64,000 nucleotides of DNA from Bradyrhizobium sp. DOA9 (GTDB taxonomy: Bacteria > Pseudomonadota > Alphaproteobacteria > Rhizobiales > Xanthobacteraceae). A program made the translations under genes and the position numbers. Of this stretch, positions 27,108 to 36,673 are shown one piece after another. The notes beneath the pieces are model-generated. The model was not told where the DNA came from. It saw nothing but the letters and a program-made list of their open reading frames with translations, and searched no databases. The stretch covers positions 124,001 to 188,000 of the forward strand of contig NZ_DF820426.1 in the NCBI RefSeq assembly GCF_000617845.2, in the 5' to 3' direction. Every line of letters begins with the position of its first letter. Position 1 is the first letter of the stretch.

Positions 27108-27833
27108 ATGCGCGTCACACTCAACTGCGACATGGGGGAAGGTTACGGAAACTGGCGCTTTGGGGATGACGCAGGGATCATGCCCTTCGTCGATTGTGCC
27201 AACATCGCCTGTGGCTTTCATGCCGGCGACCCAATGACCATGGTCCGGGCGGTGGAGCTGGCCGCGAGTGAAGGGAAGAGTATTGGAGCCCATCCCTCGC
27301 TGCCAGATCGTGAAGGCTTTGGACGGCGCGAGCTGCGCTTATCTCCCGAAGAACTGCGTGCAGCATTCATCTATCAGATTGGTGCTCTTGCCGGCGTGGC
27401 TCGCGCTGCCGGGAAAGAGCTGAGCCATGTGAAGCCACACGGCATCATCTACGGCATGGCCGCGCGCGACATGGCGCTCGCCACTGCAATGGCAGAGGCC
27501 GCGAAGGTCTTTGGCCTTACTCTTTTTGGCATGGCGGGCACTTTTCACGAAAAGGCGGCACGAGAGGTCGGGACGCATTTCGTGGCTGAGTTCTTCGCTG
27601 ATCTTTCCTACGGCCCTACAGGTCAACTGATCATTCCGCGCACCCAGTCAGCGGTCGATGTCGAAAAGGCGGCCGCACGTCTCGATCGCGCGTTGCGTGA
27701 GGGAAAAGTCGAGGCCGTCGACGGCACCCTCCTCAACATTGCATTCCAAACCGTTTGTATCCATTCCGACCCGCCCAACGCGCGGGACGTCGCGGCCGCC
27801 ATGCGCCGCGTGCTTGATACCGCTCAGCGGTAA
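27108..27833 (+). CDS. pxpA: 5-oxoprolinase subunit A (LamB/YcsF family)
   Basis: A 241-residue LamB/YcsF protein: VTLNCDMGEGYGNW at the N-terminus, CGFHAGDP, IGAHPSLPDREGFGRR, LSHVKPHGIIYGM and EFFADLSYGPTGQLIPR-like segments follow in the family order. PxpA works with PxpB and PxpC to open the ring of 5-oxoproline using ATP. Here pxpB and pxpC are about 5 kb further on in the same operon, after a transporter and an aminotransferase. ATG 27108 follows the second operator copy directly. Confidence 0.9.
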   Translation: MRVTLNCDMGEGYGNWRFGDDAGIMPFVDCANIACGFHAGDPMTMVRAVELAASEGKSIGAHPSLPDREGFGRRELRLSPEELRAAFIYQIGALAGVARAAGKELSHVKPHGIIYGMAARDMALATAMAEAAKVFGLTLFGMAGTFHEKAAREVGTHFVAEFFADLSYGPTGQLIIPRTQSAVDVEKAAARLDRALREGKVEAVDGTLLNIAFQTVCIHSDPPNARDVAAAMRRVLDTAQR

Positions 27834-27897
27834 GACGAATCGGGCGGAAGATCCGAAATTCGGCATAACGTATTTTTTCTTTCAGGAGAACTATGAC

Positions 27898-28974
27898 ATG
27901 AGAGGACTGATTACGACTAGCGTGCTTGCGGCGCTCGCAAGTTGCGTGTTTGTGCAAGGCGCGCGCAGCCAGCAGTCTGTTACAAGCTTTCCCGTGCAGC
28001 TCATTGACGGGGATAAGAAGCTCGATGCCGACTGGAAGCTCCTAGGAGCTGAAGAAGTCACGAAGCCATGGAATATCTGCGTGCTCTTCCCCCATCTCAA
28101 GGACAGTTATTGGGTTGCCGCCAACTATGGTGTTGCGGCCGAAATTCATCGGACGCGGACCGCCATGACGCTCTATGAAGCGGGAGGATATACCAACCTT
28201 TCGACCCAGCTCAGCCAGATGGACAACTGCATCGCGCAGAAATTCGACGGCATCATTCTCGGCGCGATCAGCGCTGACGGCGTCGGACCTCTGGTCAAGA
28301 AGGCGACGGACGCCGGTATTCCGGTGATCGATTTCGTCAATGGCGTGAAAGAGCCGAGCATTTCCGGGCATGCCCTCGTCAGCTTCTATGACCTCGCCTA
28401 CCAGACCGGCAAATACATCGTCGAGCAGTCTGGCGGAAAGCCCACGGTAGTTGGCTTCTTTCCCGGCCCGCAGGGTGCGGGCTGGTCTGACGACGCTGTG
28501 CGCGGTTTCAACGACGCAATCAAGGATTCGAAGGTCGAGATTGCGGTGACGCGGCGCGGCGACACCGGTCTGAATGTCCAGCTCGATATGATCAACAATG
28601 CACTGCAAACCTATGACAAGCTCAACTGGCTGGTCGGCGTAGACATTGCAGCTCAGGCCGCCGCGGTTGCAGTCCGTAACGCGAATTTGGCAGGGAAGGT
28701 CAGCGTCGCAGCATTTGATATCATCCCACCGGTCTACGACGACATCGCGGCTGGAGCCGCGAAAGCTTCGCCGACGGACTTTACCGTTCTGCAGGGGCGC
28801 CTTGCCGTCGACATGGTTCTGCGACTGCTGCAAGGCCAGAAGCTGCAGGCCAAGCGCGCCGGCCCGAAGCCTCAGATGGTGACCGCCGAAACGATCAAAT
28901 CGGTTAGCAAGACCGATATGTTCGCCCCGGCAGGATACAAGGTCGAATTTTCGGTCGAAGCAACAAAGAAATGA
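27898..28974 (+). CDS. TorT-like periplasmic binding protein of an ABC importer
   Basis: A 358-residue periplasmic binding protein of the type I (ribose/TorT-like) fold. A signal peptide (LITTSVLAALASCVFVQGARS) precedes the mature domain with NICVLFPHLKDSYWVAANYG, the Asn/Asp-rich hinge GIILGAISADGVGPLV and VVGFFPGPQGAGWSDDAV. The ATG is preceded by CAGGAG. It overlaps the ATPase gene by four bases, and permease and ATPase follow at once, so this is a complete importer. Its ligand is presumably the compound degraded by the rest of the operon. Confidence 0.85.
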   Translation: MRGLITTSVLAALASCVFVQGARSQQSVTSFPVQLIDGDKKLDADWKLLGAEEVTKPWNICVLFPHLKDSYWVAANYGVAAEIHRTRTAMTLYEAGGYTNLSTQLSQMDNCIAQKFDGIILGAISADGVGPLVKKATDAGIPVIDFVNGVKEPSISGHALVSFYDLAYQTGKYIVEQSGGKPTVVGFFPGPQGAGWSDDAVRGFNDAIKDSKVEIAVTRRGDTGLNVQLDMINNALQTYDKLNWLVGVDIAAQAAAVAVRNANLAGKVSVAAFDIIPPVYDDIAAGAAKASPTDFTVLQGRLAVDMVLRLLQGQKLQAKRAGPKPQMVTAETIKSVSKTDMFAPAGYKVEFSVEATKK

Positions 28975-30503
28975 CTGTTCACGATCTTAGTGAGGGCGAG
29001 GTCTTTGCCTCGCTCTCCGGCGTATCAAAATTCTATGGAAATTTCGCCGCCTTGAAGGACGTGAGCATCACGCTCCGCCGCGGCGAGGTTCATATGCTTC
29101 TTGGGGAGAATGGGGCGGGCAAGTCGACACTCGTTTCGCTGCTCATTGGAGCAAACAAGCCGAACGAAGGGACGCGCATCCTGTGCGGGCGCGCCTGCCC
29201 GAATCTTACTCCGTTGGAGGCGCGCGAGAGCGGGGTGAATGCCGTTCTGCAGGACTTTGGCCTGGCCCCGTCAATGACGGCGCTCGAAAATTACGCACTT
29301 GGCCGGGAACAAACACGAGGAGGGTTTCTCGAAAAAGCCGCGATGCGCGCCGGGATGATGAGGTCAATGGAGACGCTCGGCGTCGCCGTCGACCCAGACG
29401 CGCGGGTCGACACCCTGACACGCGCCGAACAGCAGCTTCTGGAAATTGTACGAGCACTCGGTGGAAAGCCAGGTGCCCTGATCTTAGATGAGCCGACAGC
29501 GACGCTTAGCCACGACGAATCCGAGCATCTGTTCTCTACCGTGGAGGTGTTGAAAAAAGAAGGGTGGGCTATCCTCTACATCAGTCACCGTATGGAGGAG
29601 ATCCGCCGCCTTGGCGCCGTCGTGACGATCCTCCGAGATGGACGCTTTGTGAGCTTTCATCGTTTGGCGGAAGTGACAAACGAGCAGATGATCGCCGAGA
29701 TGGTGGGCCGCGAGATAGCGCATTTCTATCCTCAAATTCCGCATACTCCAGGTCATGCCGTCTTGGAGGTGAAAGGGCTTTGCGCCGGGCACAAGATCAA
29801 GAATGTCTCGTTTGAAGTCAGGGCCGGTGAGATTGTAGGTCTTGGCGGGCTCGTTGGCTGCGGCAAGGCGGAAGTAGCCCGTGCGATCTTTGGATTGCAG
29901 GCGATTGATGGGGGAAACATTGTACTCGATGGCGAGAGCATCAAGGCTCATTCCCCCGCTGCCATGCTCAAGTGCGGAATGGTGTACCTGCCGCAGGACC
30001 GGCGTGGTGAGGCGCTCGCCCTGAACCGGCCTATCGCAGAAAACATGGCAATTGAGGTGCTCGGGGATGCAGGATATGCGCCCGCTGGCTTCGTGCGAAC
30101 TGCCGCCCTTATGAAACTTGTAAACGGCCTGCTCGCAAGGCTGAAAGTCCAACCCGCTGAGCCCGATAAGCCAGTTCAGGAGCTTTCAGGCGGCAATCAG
30201 CAAAAGGTGGTCCTCGGCAGAGCGCTGAGCCGAAAGCGGAACCTGTATATGTTCGACGAACCAACGGCAGGCATCGATGTCGGTGCCCGCCTCGACTTCT
30301 ACCATCAACTCCATAGGCTGTGCGCCGAAGGCGCAGCCATCCTCCTCATCACTTCCGACCTCCAGGAATTGGTTCATCTGTCTCATCGTGTCCACGTCAT
30401 GCATGAGGGCTCATGCACGGCGAGCCTGCAAGGAGACGGAATCAACGAGGAAAGCGTCATCGCGTACGCCTTTGGCGAGACGCCACAAAAGGATCTTCAA
30501 TGA
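28971..30503 (+). CDS. ABC importer ATPase with two nucleotide-binding domains (RbsA type)
   Basis: A 510-residue duplicated ATPase like RbsA/MglA. The first domain has Walker A GENGAGKST and Walker B LILDEPTA. The second has a degenerate Walker A (GGLVGCGKAE), an intact signature LSGGNQQKV and Walker B MFDEPTAGID. The degenerate site in the second half is typical of this family. It starts at ATG 28971 within the end of the binding-protein gene and overlaps the permease start by four bases, so the three transporter genes are translationally coupled. Confidence 0.92.
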   Translation: MTVHDLSEGEVFASLSGVSKFYGNFAALKDVSITLRRGEVHMLLGENGAGKSTLVSLLIGANKPNEGTRILCGRACPNLTPLEARESGVNAVLQDFGLAPSMTALENYALGREQTRGGFLEKAAMRAGMMRSMETLGVAVDPDARVDTLTRAEQQLLEIVRALGGKPGALILDEPTATLSHDESEHLFSTVEVLKKEGWAILYISHRMEEIRRLGAVVTILRDGRFVSFHRLAEVTNEQMIAEMVGREIAHFYPQIPHTPGHAVLEVKGLCAGHKIKNVSFEVRAGEIVGLGGLVGCGKAEVARAIFGLQAIDGGNIVLDGESIKAHSPAAMLKCGMVYLPQDRRGEALALNRPIAENMAIEVLGDAGYAPAGFVRTAALMKLVNGLLARLKVQPAEPDKPVQELSGGNQQKVVLGRALSRKRNLYMFDEPTAGIDVGARLDFYHQLHRLCAEGAAILLITSDLQELVHLSHRVHVMHEGSCTASLQGDGINEESVIAYAFGETPQKDLQ

Positions 30504-31519
30504 CTCTGCTTCGCTCCCAGGCGGGTGCCAAGCCCTCAGCAGGCATCAATGCCGTATCGACACTTTTGACCTTCGGCGCGCTGCCCGTCGTCTTGGTTAT
30601 CTGCGTCGTGGTGTTCCAGCTTGGAAATCCGCGCTTCCTTAGCTCGGCCAATATGCTCAACATACTGCAGCAAGCCGTCTTCCTGATGCTCATCGCATTC
30701 GGGCAGATGCTGGTTCTGCTCGCAGGCGGATTCGATCTATCGGTGGGCTCAGTCGTCGCGCTGACTTCAATCATATCCGCACAGGTCATGGTTGCCGTTT
30801 CACTGGCCTATCCTGACGCGCCTGCGCTTGCGGTCGGCGCTGGTTTCGTCGCGACGATCCTCGTCGGCCTGATCTGCGGTCTCATAAATGGGCTTGGTGT
30901 CGCGGTGTTGAAGGTGAACGCCTTCGTCGTGACACTGGCCACGGCTTCGATCTTCCGCGGCGTGACGCTGGTTATCTCGCAGGGTCTGCAGGTCAGCGGC
31001 CTGCCTCGTGACTTCGTCTATGGCATCGGATCTGGCTTCTTCCTCGGTTTGCCCGTCTCGTTCTTCTTCGCACTTCCAGCGCTGCTCGCGGTGTTTCTAC
31101 TCGTGCGACAGATGAGGTTCGGCCGCTATATCTATGCCATCGGCTCCAACATTCGCTCTGCTATGGTGGCCGGTGTCAATATCAACCGCTACCTTATCGC
31201 GTGCTACATGCTGTGCGCGACGATCACCGCCTTCGCAGGCTGGCTTCTGACCGCACGCGTGTCGTCGGGAGAGCCTTTGCTTGGGGGCGAATTCCCGCTC
31301 AATTCGATTGCCGCAGCGGTCATAGGCGGATGCTCCCTTCGAGGCGGCGAGGGCTCGCCGGTGGGAGTGTTCATGGGCGTTGTCTTCATCACTGTGCTGG
31401 CGAATGGCATGGATCTCTTAAGGATCGGATCCAACTATCAGATGATCGTCCTGGGCATCGTGCTCGTCGGTGCGGTCGTGCTGGATCGCTATAGGCTCGC
31501 CAGCGCGGCGAAGCGCTGA
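30500..31519 (+). CDS. ABC importer permease (RbsC type)
   Basis: A 339-residue membrane protein with about eight to ten hydrophobic segments and the family signatures MLVLLAGGFDLSVGSVVALT and EFPLNSIAAAVIGGCSLRGGEG (the cytoplasmic coupling region). It starts at ATG 30500, overlapping the ATPase stop. It forms the channel of the importer; as in other RbsC systems it probably works as a homodimer. Confidence 0.92.
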   Translation: MTLLRSQAGAKPSAGINAVSTLLTFGALPVVLVICVVVFQLGNPRFLSSANMLNILQQAVFLMLIAFGQMLVLLAGGFDLSVGSVVALTSIISAQVMVAVSLAYPDAPALAVGAGFVATILVGLICGLINGLGVAVLKVNAFVVTLATASIFRGVTLVISQGLQVSGLPRDFVYGIGSGFFLGLPVSFFFALPALLAVFLLVRQMRFGRYIYAIGSNIRSAMVAGVNINRYLIACYMLCATITAFAGWLLTARVSSGEPLLGGEFPLNSIAAAVIGGCSLRGGEGSPVGVFMGVVFITVLANGMDLLRIGSNYQMIVLGIVLVGAVVLDRYRLASAAKR

Positions 31520-31654
31520 CGGAGTGCCCCGAAGGCGGCGTATCGTGGCTAGACCGCCTTCGTTCCTGACGGAGACGCTATTCGCAGCGTTTTGAAATGT
31601 GAGATGTTTCTTCGGGACGTGCGCGATCTCGGGGATCCCCATAGTGAGGACTAC

Positions 31655-33043
31655 ATGGTCGCCAAACAGCTTTCGAATTCTCTCGCTCATGCCGACATAT
31701 CGGCAACCTTGCACCCCTATACGAATGCACGCGCCCATGAGCGGCAAGGACCGGTCATTATCGATCGCGGCGAAGGGATCTACGTCTACGACGACGCTGG
31801 CAAGGAATATATCGAGGGTCTTGCAGGGTTGTGGTCCGTTGCTATTGGGTTCGATGAACCGCGAATAGTGGAGGTCGCAGCTGCGCAAATGGCCAAGCTT
31901 CCCTATTACCATACGTTCAGCCACAAGTCGCATGAGCCCTCGATCCGTTTGGCAGAAAAACTCGTGGGAATGACGCCCGAACCCCTGAGCCGCGTCTTCT
32001 TCACGAGCTCGGGCTCGGAGGCAAACGACACCATGATTAAAATGGTGTGGTACATGAATAACGCTCTTGGGCGACCAAAGAAGAAGAAGTTTCTGGCCCG
32101 CCATCGGGCGTATCACGGTGTCACCGTCGCTTCAGGCAGTCTGACCGGTTTACCTAACAACCATAAGGATTTCGATCTTCCCGTCATTCCGGTCCGTCAC
32201 TTAACCTGTCCGCATTTTTATCGTTTCGCTCAAACCGAGGAAACAGAAGCGGAATTCTCCGCGCGCCTCGTCTCGGAGGCCGAAGCGACCATCCTGGAGG
32301 AAGGGCCTGACACGATTGCAGCTTTCGTTGGCGAACCGTTGATGGCGGCTGGCGGTGTAATGCCGCCTCCAAAAGGCTATTGGCAGGGGATTGAAGCGCT
32401 GTGCCGCAAGTATGACATTCTCCTGGTTGCCGACGAGGTGATCTGTGGTCTTGGACGACTAGGTACGAGGTTCGGCTGCGAACACTACCACTTCACGCCT
32501 GACATCATGATCGTCTCGAAACAACTGACTTCATCTTACATGCCGCTGGCGGCGGTGATCTTCTCTGAGACGATTTACAATGCCATTGCGGACAACACGG
32601 CGAAGATTGGTACCTTTGGTCACGGATTTACGGCCTCCGGTCACCCGGTCGCAACGGCAGTCGCTCTCGAAAATCTTAAAATTATCGAAGAGCGCGATCT
32701 CGTCGGAAACGCCGCTCGTATGGGGCGGATCCTCCAGGCGCGCCTCGGCGAACTGGCCGCTCATCCGCTTGTCGGTGAAGTGCGGGGCGTGGGACTTATC
32801 GCTGGAATTGAACTCGTCTCGGAAAAGCATACACGCCGTCCGTTTGCCAGCGCGGGTGAGGTTGGAGCAGCGGCTTTTGCCGCGGCCCAAAGGCATGGTC
32901 TCATCGTGCGCGCGATCGGCGACACGATTGCGCTCTGCCCTCCGCTCATTATCAATGAGGATCAGGTACACGAGTTGGTCGCGCGTCTTGGCGATGCGCT
33001 CGACGATACGGCCCAGTGGCGATCCGCCGAGAACCTCAATTGA
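31655..33043 (+). CDS. Class III omega-aminotransferase
   Basis: A 462-residue PLP enzyme of the class III (omega-amino acid:pyruvate) group. Visible landmarks are GLWSVAIGF, FTSSGSEANDTMIKMVWY, ARHRAYHGVTVASGSLTG, the Asp motif LLVADEVICGLGRLG and the Schiff-base lysine in IVSKQLTSSYMPLAA. The start is ATG 31655 with GTGAGGA upstream; earlier in-frame starts give an unlikely leader. With a semialdehyde dehydrogenase in the same operon it should convert an omega-amino acid such as 4-aminobutyrate or 5-aminovalerate to its semialdehyde. Confidence 0.88.
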   Translation: MVAKQLSNSLAHADISATLHPYTNARAHERQGPVIIDRGEGIYVYDDAGKEYIEGLAGLWSVAIGFDEPRIVEVAAAQMAKLPYYHTFSHKSHEPSIRLAEKLVGMTPEPLSRVFFTSSGSEANDTMIKMVWYMNNALGRPKKKKFLARHRAYHGVTVASGSLTGLPNNHKDFDLPVIPVRHLTCPHFYRFAQTEETEAEFSARLVSEAEATILEEGPDTIAAFVGEPLMAAGGVMPPPKGYWQGIEALCRKYDILLVADEVICGLGRLGTRFGCEHYHFTPDIMIVSKQLTSSYMPLAAVIFSETIYNAIADNTAKIGTFGHGFTASGHPVATAVALENLKIIEERDLVGNAARMGRILQARLGELAAHPLVGEVRGVGLIAGIELVSEKHTRRPFASAGEVGAAAFAAAQRHGLIVRAIGDTIALCPPLIINEDQVHELVARLGDALDDTAQWRSAENLN

Positions 33044-33062
33044 CCTCAGCAAGGAGGGTTAG

Positions 33063-33944
33063 GTGATCTACGAACAGCCAAAATTCCTGCCTGCTGGCGA
33101 CCGCTATCTGCTGATAGAGTTTGGGAACGAGATGAACCTCGAGCTCAACTTCATGGCGCAGGGCCTGGCAGCGGCGGCTGCCGCGGCAAACATAAAGGGT
33201 GTCATCGAGACGGCGCCTTGCTTTGCGTCGCTGCTTGTCCACTACGAACCGACGCTGATCGGATACGACGACGTTGTGCGCGAATTCTTCCGGCTTTCAG
33301 CCTCTCTGGGCTCATCAGAGGATATCGAACTGGAAAGCCGGCTGTTCTATCTGCCGACGCATTATCTCGATCCGTGGACGAAGGCTTGTGTTGACGATTA
33401 CTGCGCGAAGATCGCTAGAAAGGTGCCAGATCCCGAACTTTTGGTGCAGGAGAATGGACTTGAGGATGTCAACCATCTAGTTCGGCTGCACTCGTCCTCG
33501 GAGTATTGGGTTGCGTCACTGGGCTTCTGGCCGGGGCTGCCATTCTTGATGGCGCTCGACCCGCGCGCACGTCTGACAGCGCCCAAATACAATCCTCCGC
33601 GGACGCACACGCCTGAAGGGGCGATCGGCCTCGGCGGAGCCGCGAACTCCATCTATCCGGTCGCCACACCTGGCGGCTACCAGATATTTGCCCGCACGCC
33701 GGTGCCGATCTGGGATGCAACCGGCAAGCGCTCCGCTTTCGAGGGAAGTCTGTGTTTGTTTCGTCCAGGAGATCGCATCAAGTTCGTTCCTGTCACGCGC
33801 GAGGACTATGATGCCGCGGAGGAAGCAGTGAAGGAGGAGCGTTACGAGTACACGATCGTGGAGTACCAGAAGTTCGTGGTCCGCAACTACAACAACTGGG
33901 TCTCGAAAGTGGGCGAGGCCAGCAATGCGCGGGTATCGGCATGA
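33063..33944 (+). CDS. pxpB: 5-oxoprolinase subunit B / KipI-like carboxyltransferase half
   Basis: A 293-residue protein of the allophanate hydrolase subunit 1/KipI family, starting at GTG 33063 behind AAGGAGGG. The N-terminus LPAGDRYLLIEFGNEMN, the middle VRLHSSSEYWVASLGFWPGLPF and YPVATPGGYQIFARTP follow the family pattern. It is about 70 residues longer than E. coli PxpB, as is usual where it is found with biotin carboxylase genes. It overlaps pxpC by four bases and should form a hetero-oligomer with it. Confidence 0.88.
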   Translation: MIYEQPKFLPAGDRYLLIEFGNEMNLELNFMAQGLAAAAAAANIKGVIETAPCFASLLVHYEPTLIGYDDVVREFFRLSASLGSSEDIELESRLFYLPTHYLDPWTKACVDDYCAKIARKVPDPELLVQENGLEDVNHLVRLHSSSEYWVASLGFWPGLPFLMALDPRARLTAPKYNPPRTHTPEGAIGLGGAANSIYPVATPGGYQIFARTPVPIWDATGKRSAFEGSLCLFRPGDRIKFVPVTREDYDAAEEAVKEERYEYTIVEYQKFVVRNYNNWVSKVGEASNARVSA

Positions 33945-34915
33945 TCAAGGTACTGAAAGCCGGGCTTGAAACGTCGATCCAAGACTATCCTGGACGCTAC
34001 GGATACTGGAATCAGGGCTTTCCACCCTCCGGCCCGATGGATAGCTGGTCGTTCCGTTTGGCGAATGTGCTTGTCGGCAATCTGCCCGGAGCTGCCGGCC
34101 TCGAATGCCAATTCCTTGGACCCACGCTTTCGTTCGACGCTGATGCGGTGATCGCCGTTACGGGTGCAGACATGCGCCCTGCGCTCGACGGTGAGCCGTT
34201 CCCAATGTGGCAGTCCGTTGCTGTAAGAGCCGGTCAGACACTAGCTCTAGGGGCAGCTCGTGTCGGTGGCCGCGCCTATATCGCGGTCGCTGGCGCGTTC
34301 GCGAATGAGGAGAAGCTTGGCTCGCGCTCTACCTTCAATAAAGCCGGCGTCGGTGGCATAGATGGCCATTCCATCAAAGCCGGGCAGGAATTGCCAGTTG
34401 CGGAAGGAGGAGGGACCCCCGGGCTCCTGGTGCCCAACGAGCATAGACCTGACATCCGCACAGACCGCTCGTGGACGATTGAGGTCTGCGCTGGCCCGAA
34501 CGATGACTGGATCGACGAAGCTGGCAAGGAGCGTTTCCTCAACTCGGCGTGGACACTTTCCGCCAAGTCGGATCGGACCGGCTTCCGGCTGGAAGGCCCT
34601 GAATGGACGTTCACGGAAAAGGCTTACAAGAAGCCGAAAGAACACGGCTCTCTGCCGTCGAACATCATCGATCAGGGCTATCCCATGGGTGCGATCAATC
34701 TCGCAGGGCAGACCCCGATCATTCTGGTGAATGACGGTCCGTCAATGGGTGGATTCATCAACCCCTACACCGTTCCGTCCGCTGCATTCTGGAAACTGGG
34801 GCAAGCCAAGCCCGGGGAGCGCCTGCATTTCCGGCTCGTCAGCGTTGCAGAAGCTCAGCACCTTGCCAAGGAAATCGCAAAACGCTGCGTCCGCGAAAAT
34901 CTCGTGAACGCCTGA
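33941..34915 (+). CDS. pxpC: 5-oxoprolinase subunit C / KipA-like carboxyltransferase half
   Basis: A 324-residue protein of the allophanate hydrolase subunit 2/KipA family, with LETSIQDYPGRYGYWNQGFP, SGPMDSWSFRLANVLVGN, the conserved GPNDDW segment and the late GYPMGAINLAGQTPIILVNDG. It partners PxpB. Together they resemble the carboxyltransferase part of urea amidolyase, which fits the biotin carrier and biotin carboxylase genes that follow. Confidence 0.88.
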   Translation: MIKVLKAGLETSIQDYPGRYGYWNQGFPPSGPMDSWSFRLANVLVGNLPGAAGLECQFLGPTLSFDADAVIAVTGADMRPALDGEPFPMWQSVAVRAGQTLALGAARVGGRAYIAVAGAFANEEKLGSRSTFNKAGVGGIDGHSIKAGQELPVAEGGGTPGLLVPNEHRPDIRTDRSWTIEVCAGPNDDWIDEAGKERFLNSAWTLSAKSDRTGFRLEGPEWTFTEKAYKKPKEHGSLPSNIIDQGYPMGAINLAGQTPIILVNDGPSMGGFINPYTVPSAAFWKLGQAKPGERLHFRLVSVAEAQHLAKEIAKRCVRENLVNA

Positions 34916-34936
34916 AAAAAGAGAGGGAACGTCGAC

Positions 34937-35173
34937 ATGCCAAAACGACTCTTGGCGCCCTTGCCGGGTCTTTTCTACCGCAGACCATCGCCGGAGGAGG
35001 CTCCGTTCAAGCAGGAAGGCGATGCCGTCGCGGCCGGCGAAACGATCGGACTGATCGAAGCGATGAAGTCCTTCTTCCCGGTCGAGGCGGAAACGGCCGG
35101 CAAGCTCGCGCGGTTTCTTGTGCAGGACGGTGAGACTGTCGACGCCGATCAAGCGATTGCAGAGATGGAATAG
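34937..35173 (+). CDS. Biotin carboxyl carrier protein domain, stand-alone
   Basis: A 78-residue biotinyl domain. The acceptor lysine is in IEAMKSFF (variant of the usual AMKM), and the turn region GDAVAAGETIGLIEAMK and the mirrored DGETVDADQ show the two half-repeats of a biotinyl/lipoyl fold. GAGAGGGAACG precedes ATG 34937. It lacks the Pro/Ala-rich N-terminal region of AccB. It probably carries CO2 between the biotin carboxylase just downstream and the PxpBC proteins just upstream. Confidence 0.88.
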   Translation: MPKRLLAPLPGLFYRRPSPEEAPFKQEGDAVAAGETIGLIEAMKSFFPVEAETAGKLARFLVQDGETVDADQAIAEME

Positions 35174-35178
35174 ACCTA

Positions 35179-36549
35179 ATGGCTATCAAGTCACTGTTCA
35201 TTGCCAATCGCGGCGAAATCGCCGTTCGAATCAACAAGGCGGCAAAGGCCTTGGGGATCCGGACAATTCAGGCCGCCAGCGAGGCCGACACGGACTCACT
35301 TGCCTGCCGGCTTGCTGATGAGATGGTCGTAATCGGGCCAGCGCAAGCCGCGAAGTCTTATCTGAACGTGGAGGCGATCGTCCAGGCTATCAAGGCAAGC
35401 GGCGCCGACGCCGTCCATCCGGGCTATGGCTTTCTCTCCGAGAACCCGCGGTTCGTTTCTGCCGTAGAGGCGGCAGGGATCACCTTTGTAGGTCCGGACG
35501 CGGGTACGATTGCGAAGATGGGCGATAAGGCAATGGCACGCGCCGAGGCAGTGGCAGCGGGCGTGCCTGTCGTCCCAGGCAGCGAGGGCCGCGTCGCTGA
35601 CCTCGACGATGCGCGCCGGCAGGCCGCGCGCATAGGCTATCCCGTCATGATCAAAGCCAGCGCCGGCGGAGGCGGCCGCGGCATCCGTATCGTCGAGAAC
35701 GAGGCAAGCTTGGAAACGCTGGTGCCGCAGGCCATGGCGGAGGCTCGCGCTTCCTTCGGCGATGACGGCTTGTACATGGAGCGGTACATCCAAAACGCGC
35801 GCCATATCGAGGTCCAGGTGCTGGGGGACGGCACGGATGTCGTGCATCTGTTCGAGCGGGAATGCTCCCTTCAGCGCAAGCGCCAGAAGGTGTGGGAGGA
35901 GGCACCTGCGGCGATGCTGTCGAAGGCGGTCCGCGACGCCCTTTGTGCGTCAGCTGTTGCGCTCGCAAGGCGAGTGAACTACCGCAATGCCGGTACGCTC
36001 GAATACCTCTATGACAGCAAGACTGAGGAATTCTTCTTCATCGAAATGAACACCCGGATCCAGGTGGAACATCCGATAACGGAGGCAATTACGGGAATTG
36101 ATCTTGTACAGGCCCAGCTCAGAATCGCCGGAGGCGAGCGGTTGTGGTTCACACAAGGTGACATCACCCAAACCGGGCACGCGATTGAGGTGCGTATCAA
36201 CGCCGAAAACCCGGCCAAGATGTTCATGCCGTCTCCCGGTTTGGTGGCATCGTATCGTGCGCCTGAGGGTGAAAACATCCGCTTCGATACGCTATTGTTC
36301 GAAGGCTATCGGGTACAACCCTATTACGATTCTCTTGTCGGTAAGCTCATCGTTTGGGCACCGGATCGTTCTGCAGCAATTGCCGCCCTGGAGAATGCGC
36401 TGAACGGCTTGACAGTGGAGGGGATCCACACAACGGCGCCGCTGCATCTTGCTCTCGCCGAGGACGCCGAGGTGGGGAAGGGACTCTTTCACACGGCGTG
36501 GTTGGAGAGCTGGATGGCAGCGCGGGCGCGAGAGGCGAGCCGAGCATAG
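35179..36549 (+). CDS. Biotin carboxylase subunit (AccC-like)
   Basis: A 456-residue biotin carboxylase with an ATP-grasp core: FIANRGEIAVRI at the N-terminus, HPGYGFLSENPRFV, KASAGGGGRGIRIV (glycine-rich loop), HIEVQVLGDG, ECSLQRKRQKV and FIEMNTRIQVEHPITE. All family residues I can check are present. It starts five bases after the carrier-protein stop. Because it lies inside a catabolic operon it is unlikely to be the housekeeping acetyl-CoA carboxylase subunit. Confidence 0.9.
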   Translation: MAIKSLFIANRGEIAVRINKAAKALGIRTIQAASEADTDSLACRLADEMVVIGPAQAAKSYLNVEAIVQAIKASGADAVHPGYGFLSENPRFVSAVEAAGITFVGPDAGTIAKMGDKAMARAEAVAAGVPVVPGSEGRVADLDDARRQAARIGYPVMIKASAGGGGRGIRIVENEASLETLVPQAMAEARASFGDDGLYMERYIQNARHIEVQVLGDGTDVVHLFERECSLQRKRQKVWEEAPAAMLSKAVRDALCASAVALARRVNYRNAGTLEYLYDSKTEEFFFIEMNTRIQVEHPITEAITGIDLVQAQLRIAGGERLWFTQGDITQTGHAIEVRINAENPAKMFMPSPGLVASYRAPEGENIRFDTLLFEGYRVQPYYDSLVGKLIVWAPDRSAAIAALENALNGLTVEGIHTTAPLHLALAEDAEVGKGLFHTAWLESWMAARAREASRA

Positions 36550-36673
36550 AGCGTTCGAAGGCAGGCCCTTGCAGCTTGCGTCTCGGATCTACCTAGGAAC
36601 AGCGACAGATCAGGCCACCGGCGTCATCCAGCGGCCTATTCATCTTGGCCGAGCTAGATGCGGCCGCAAATAA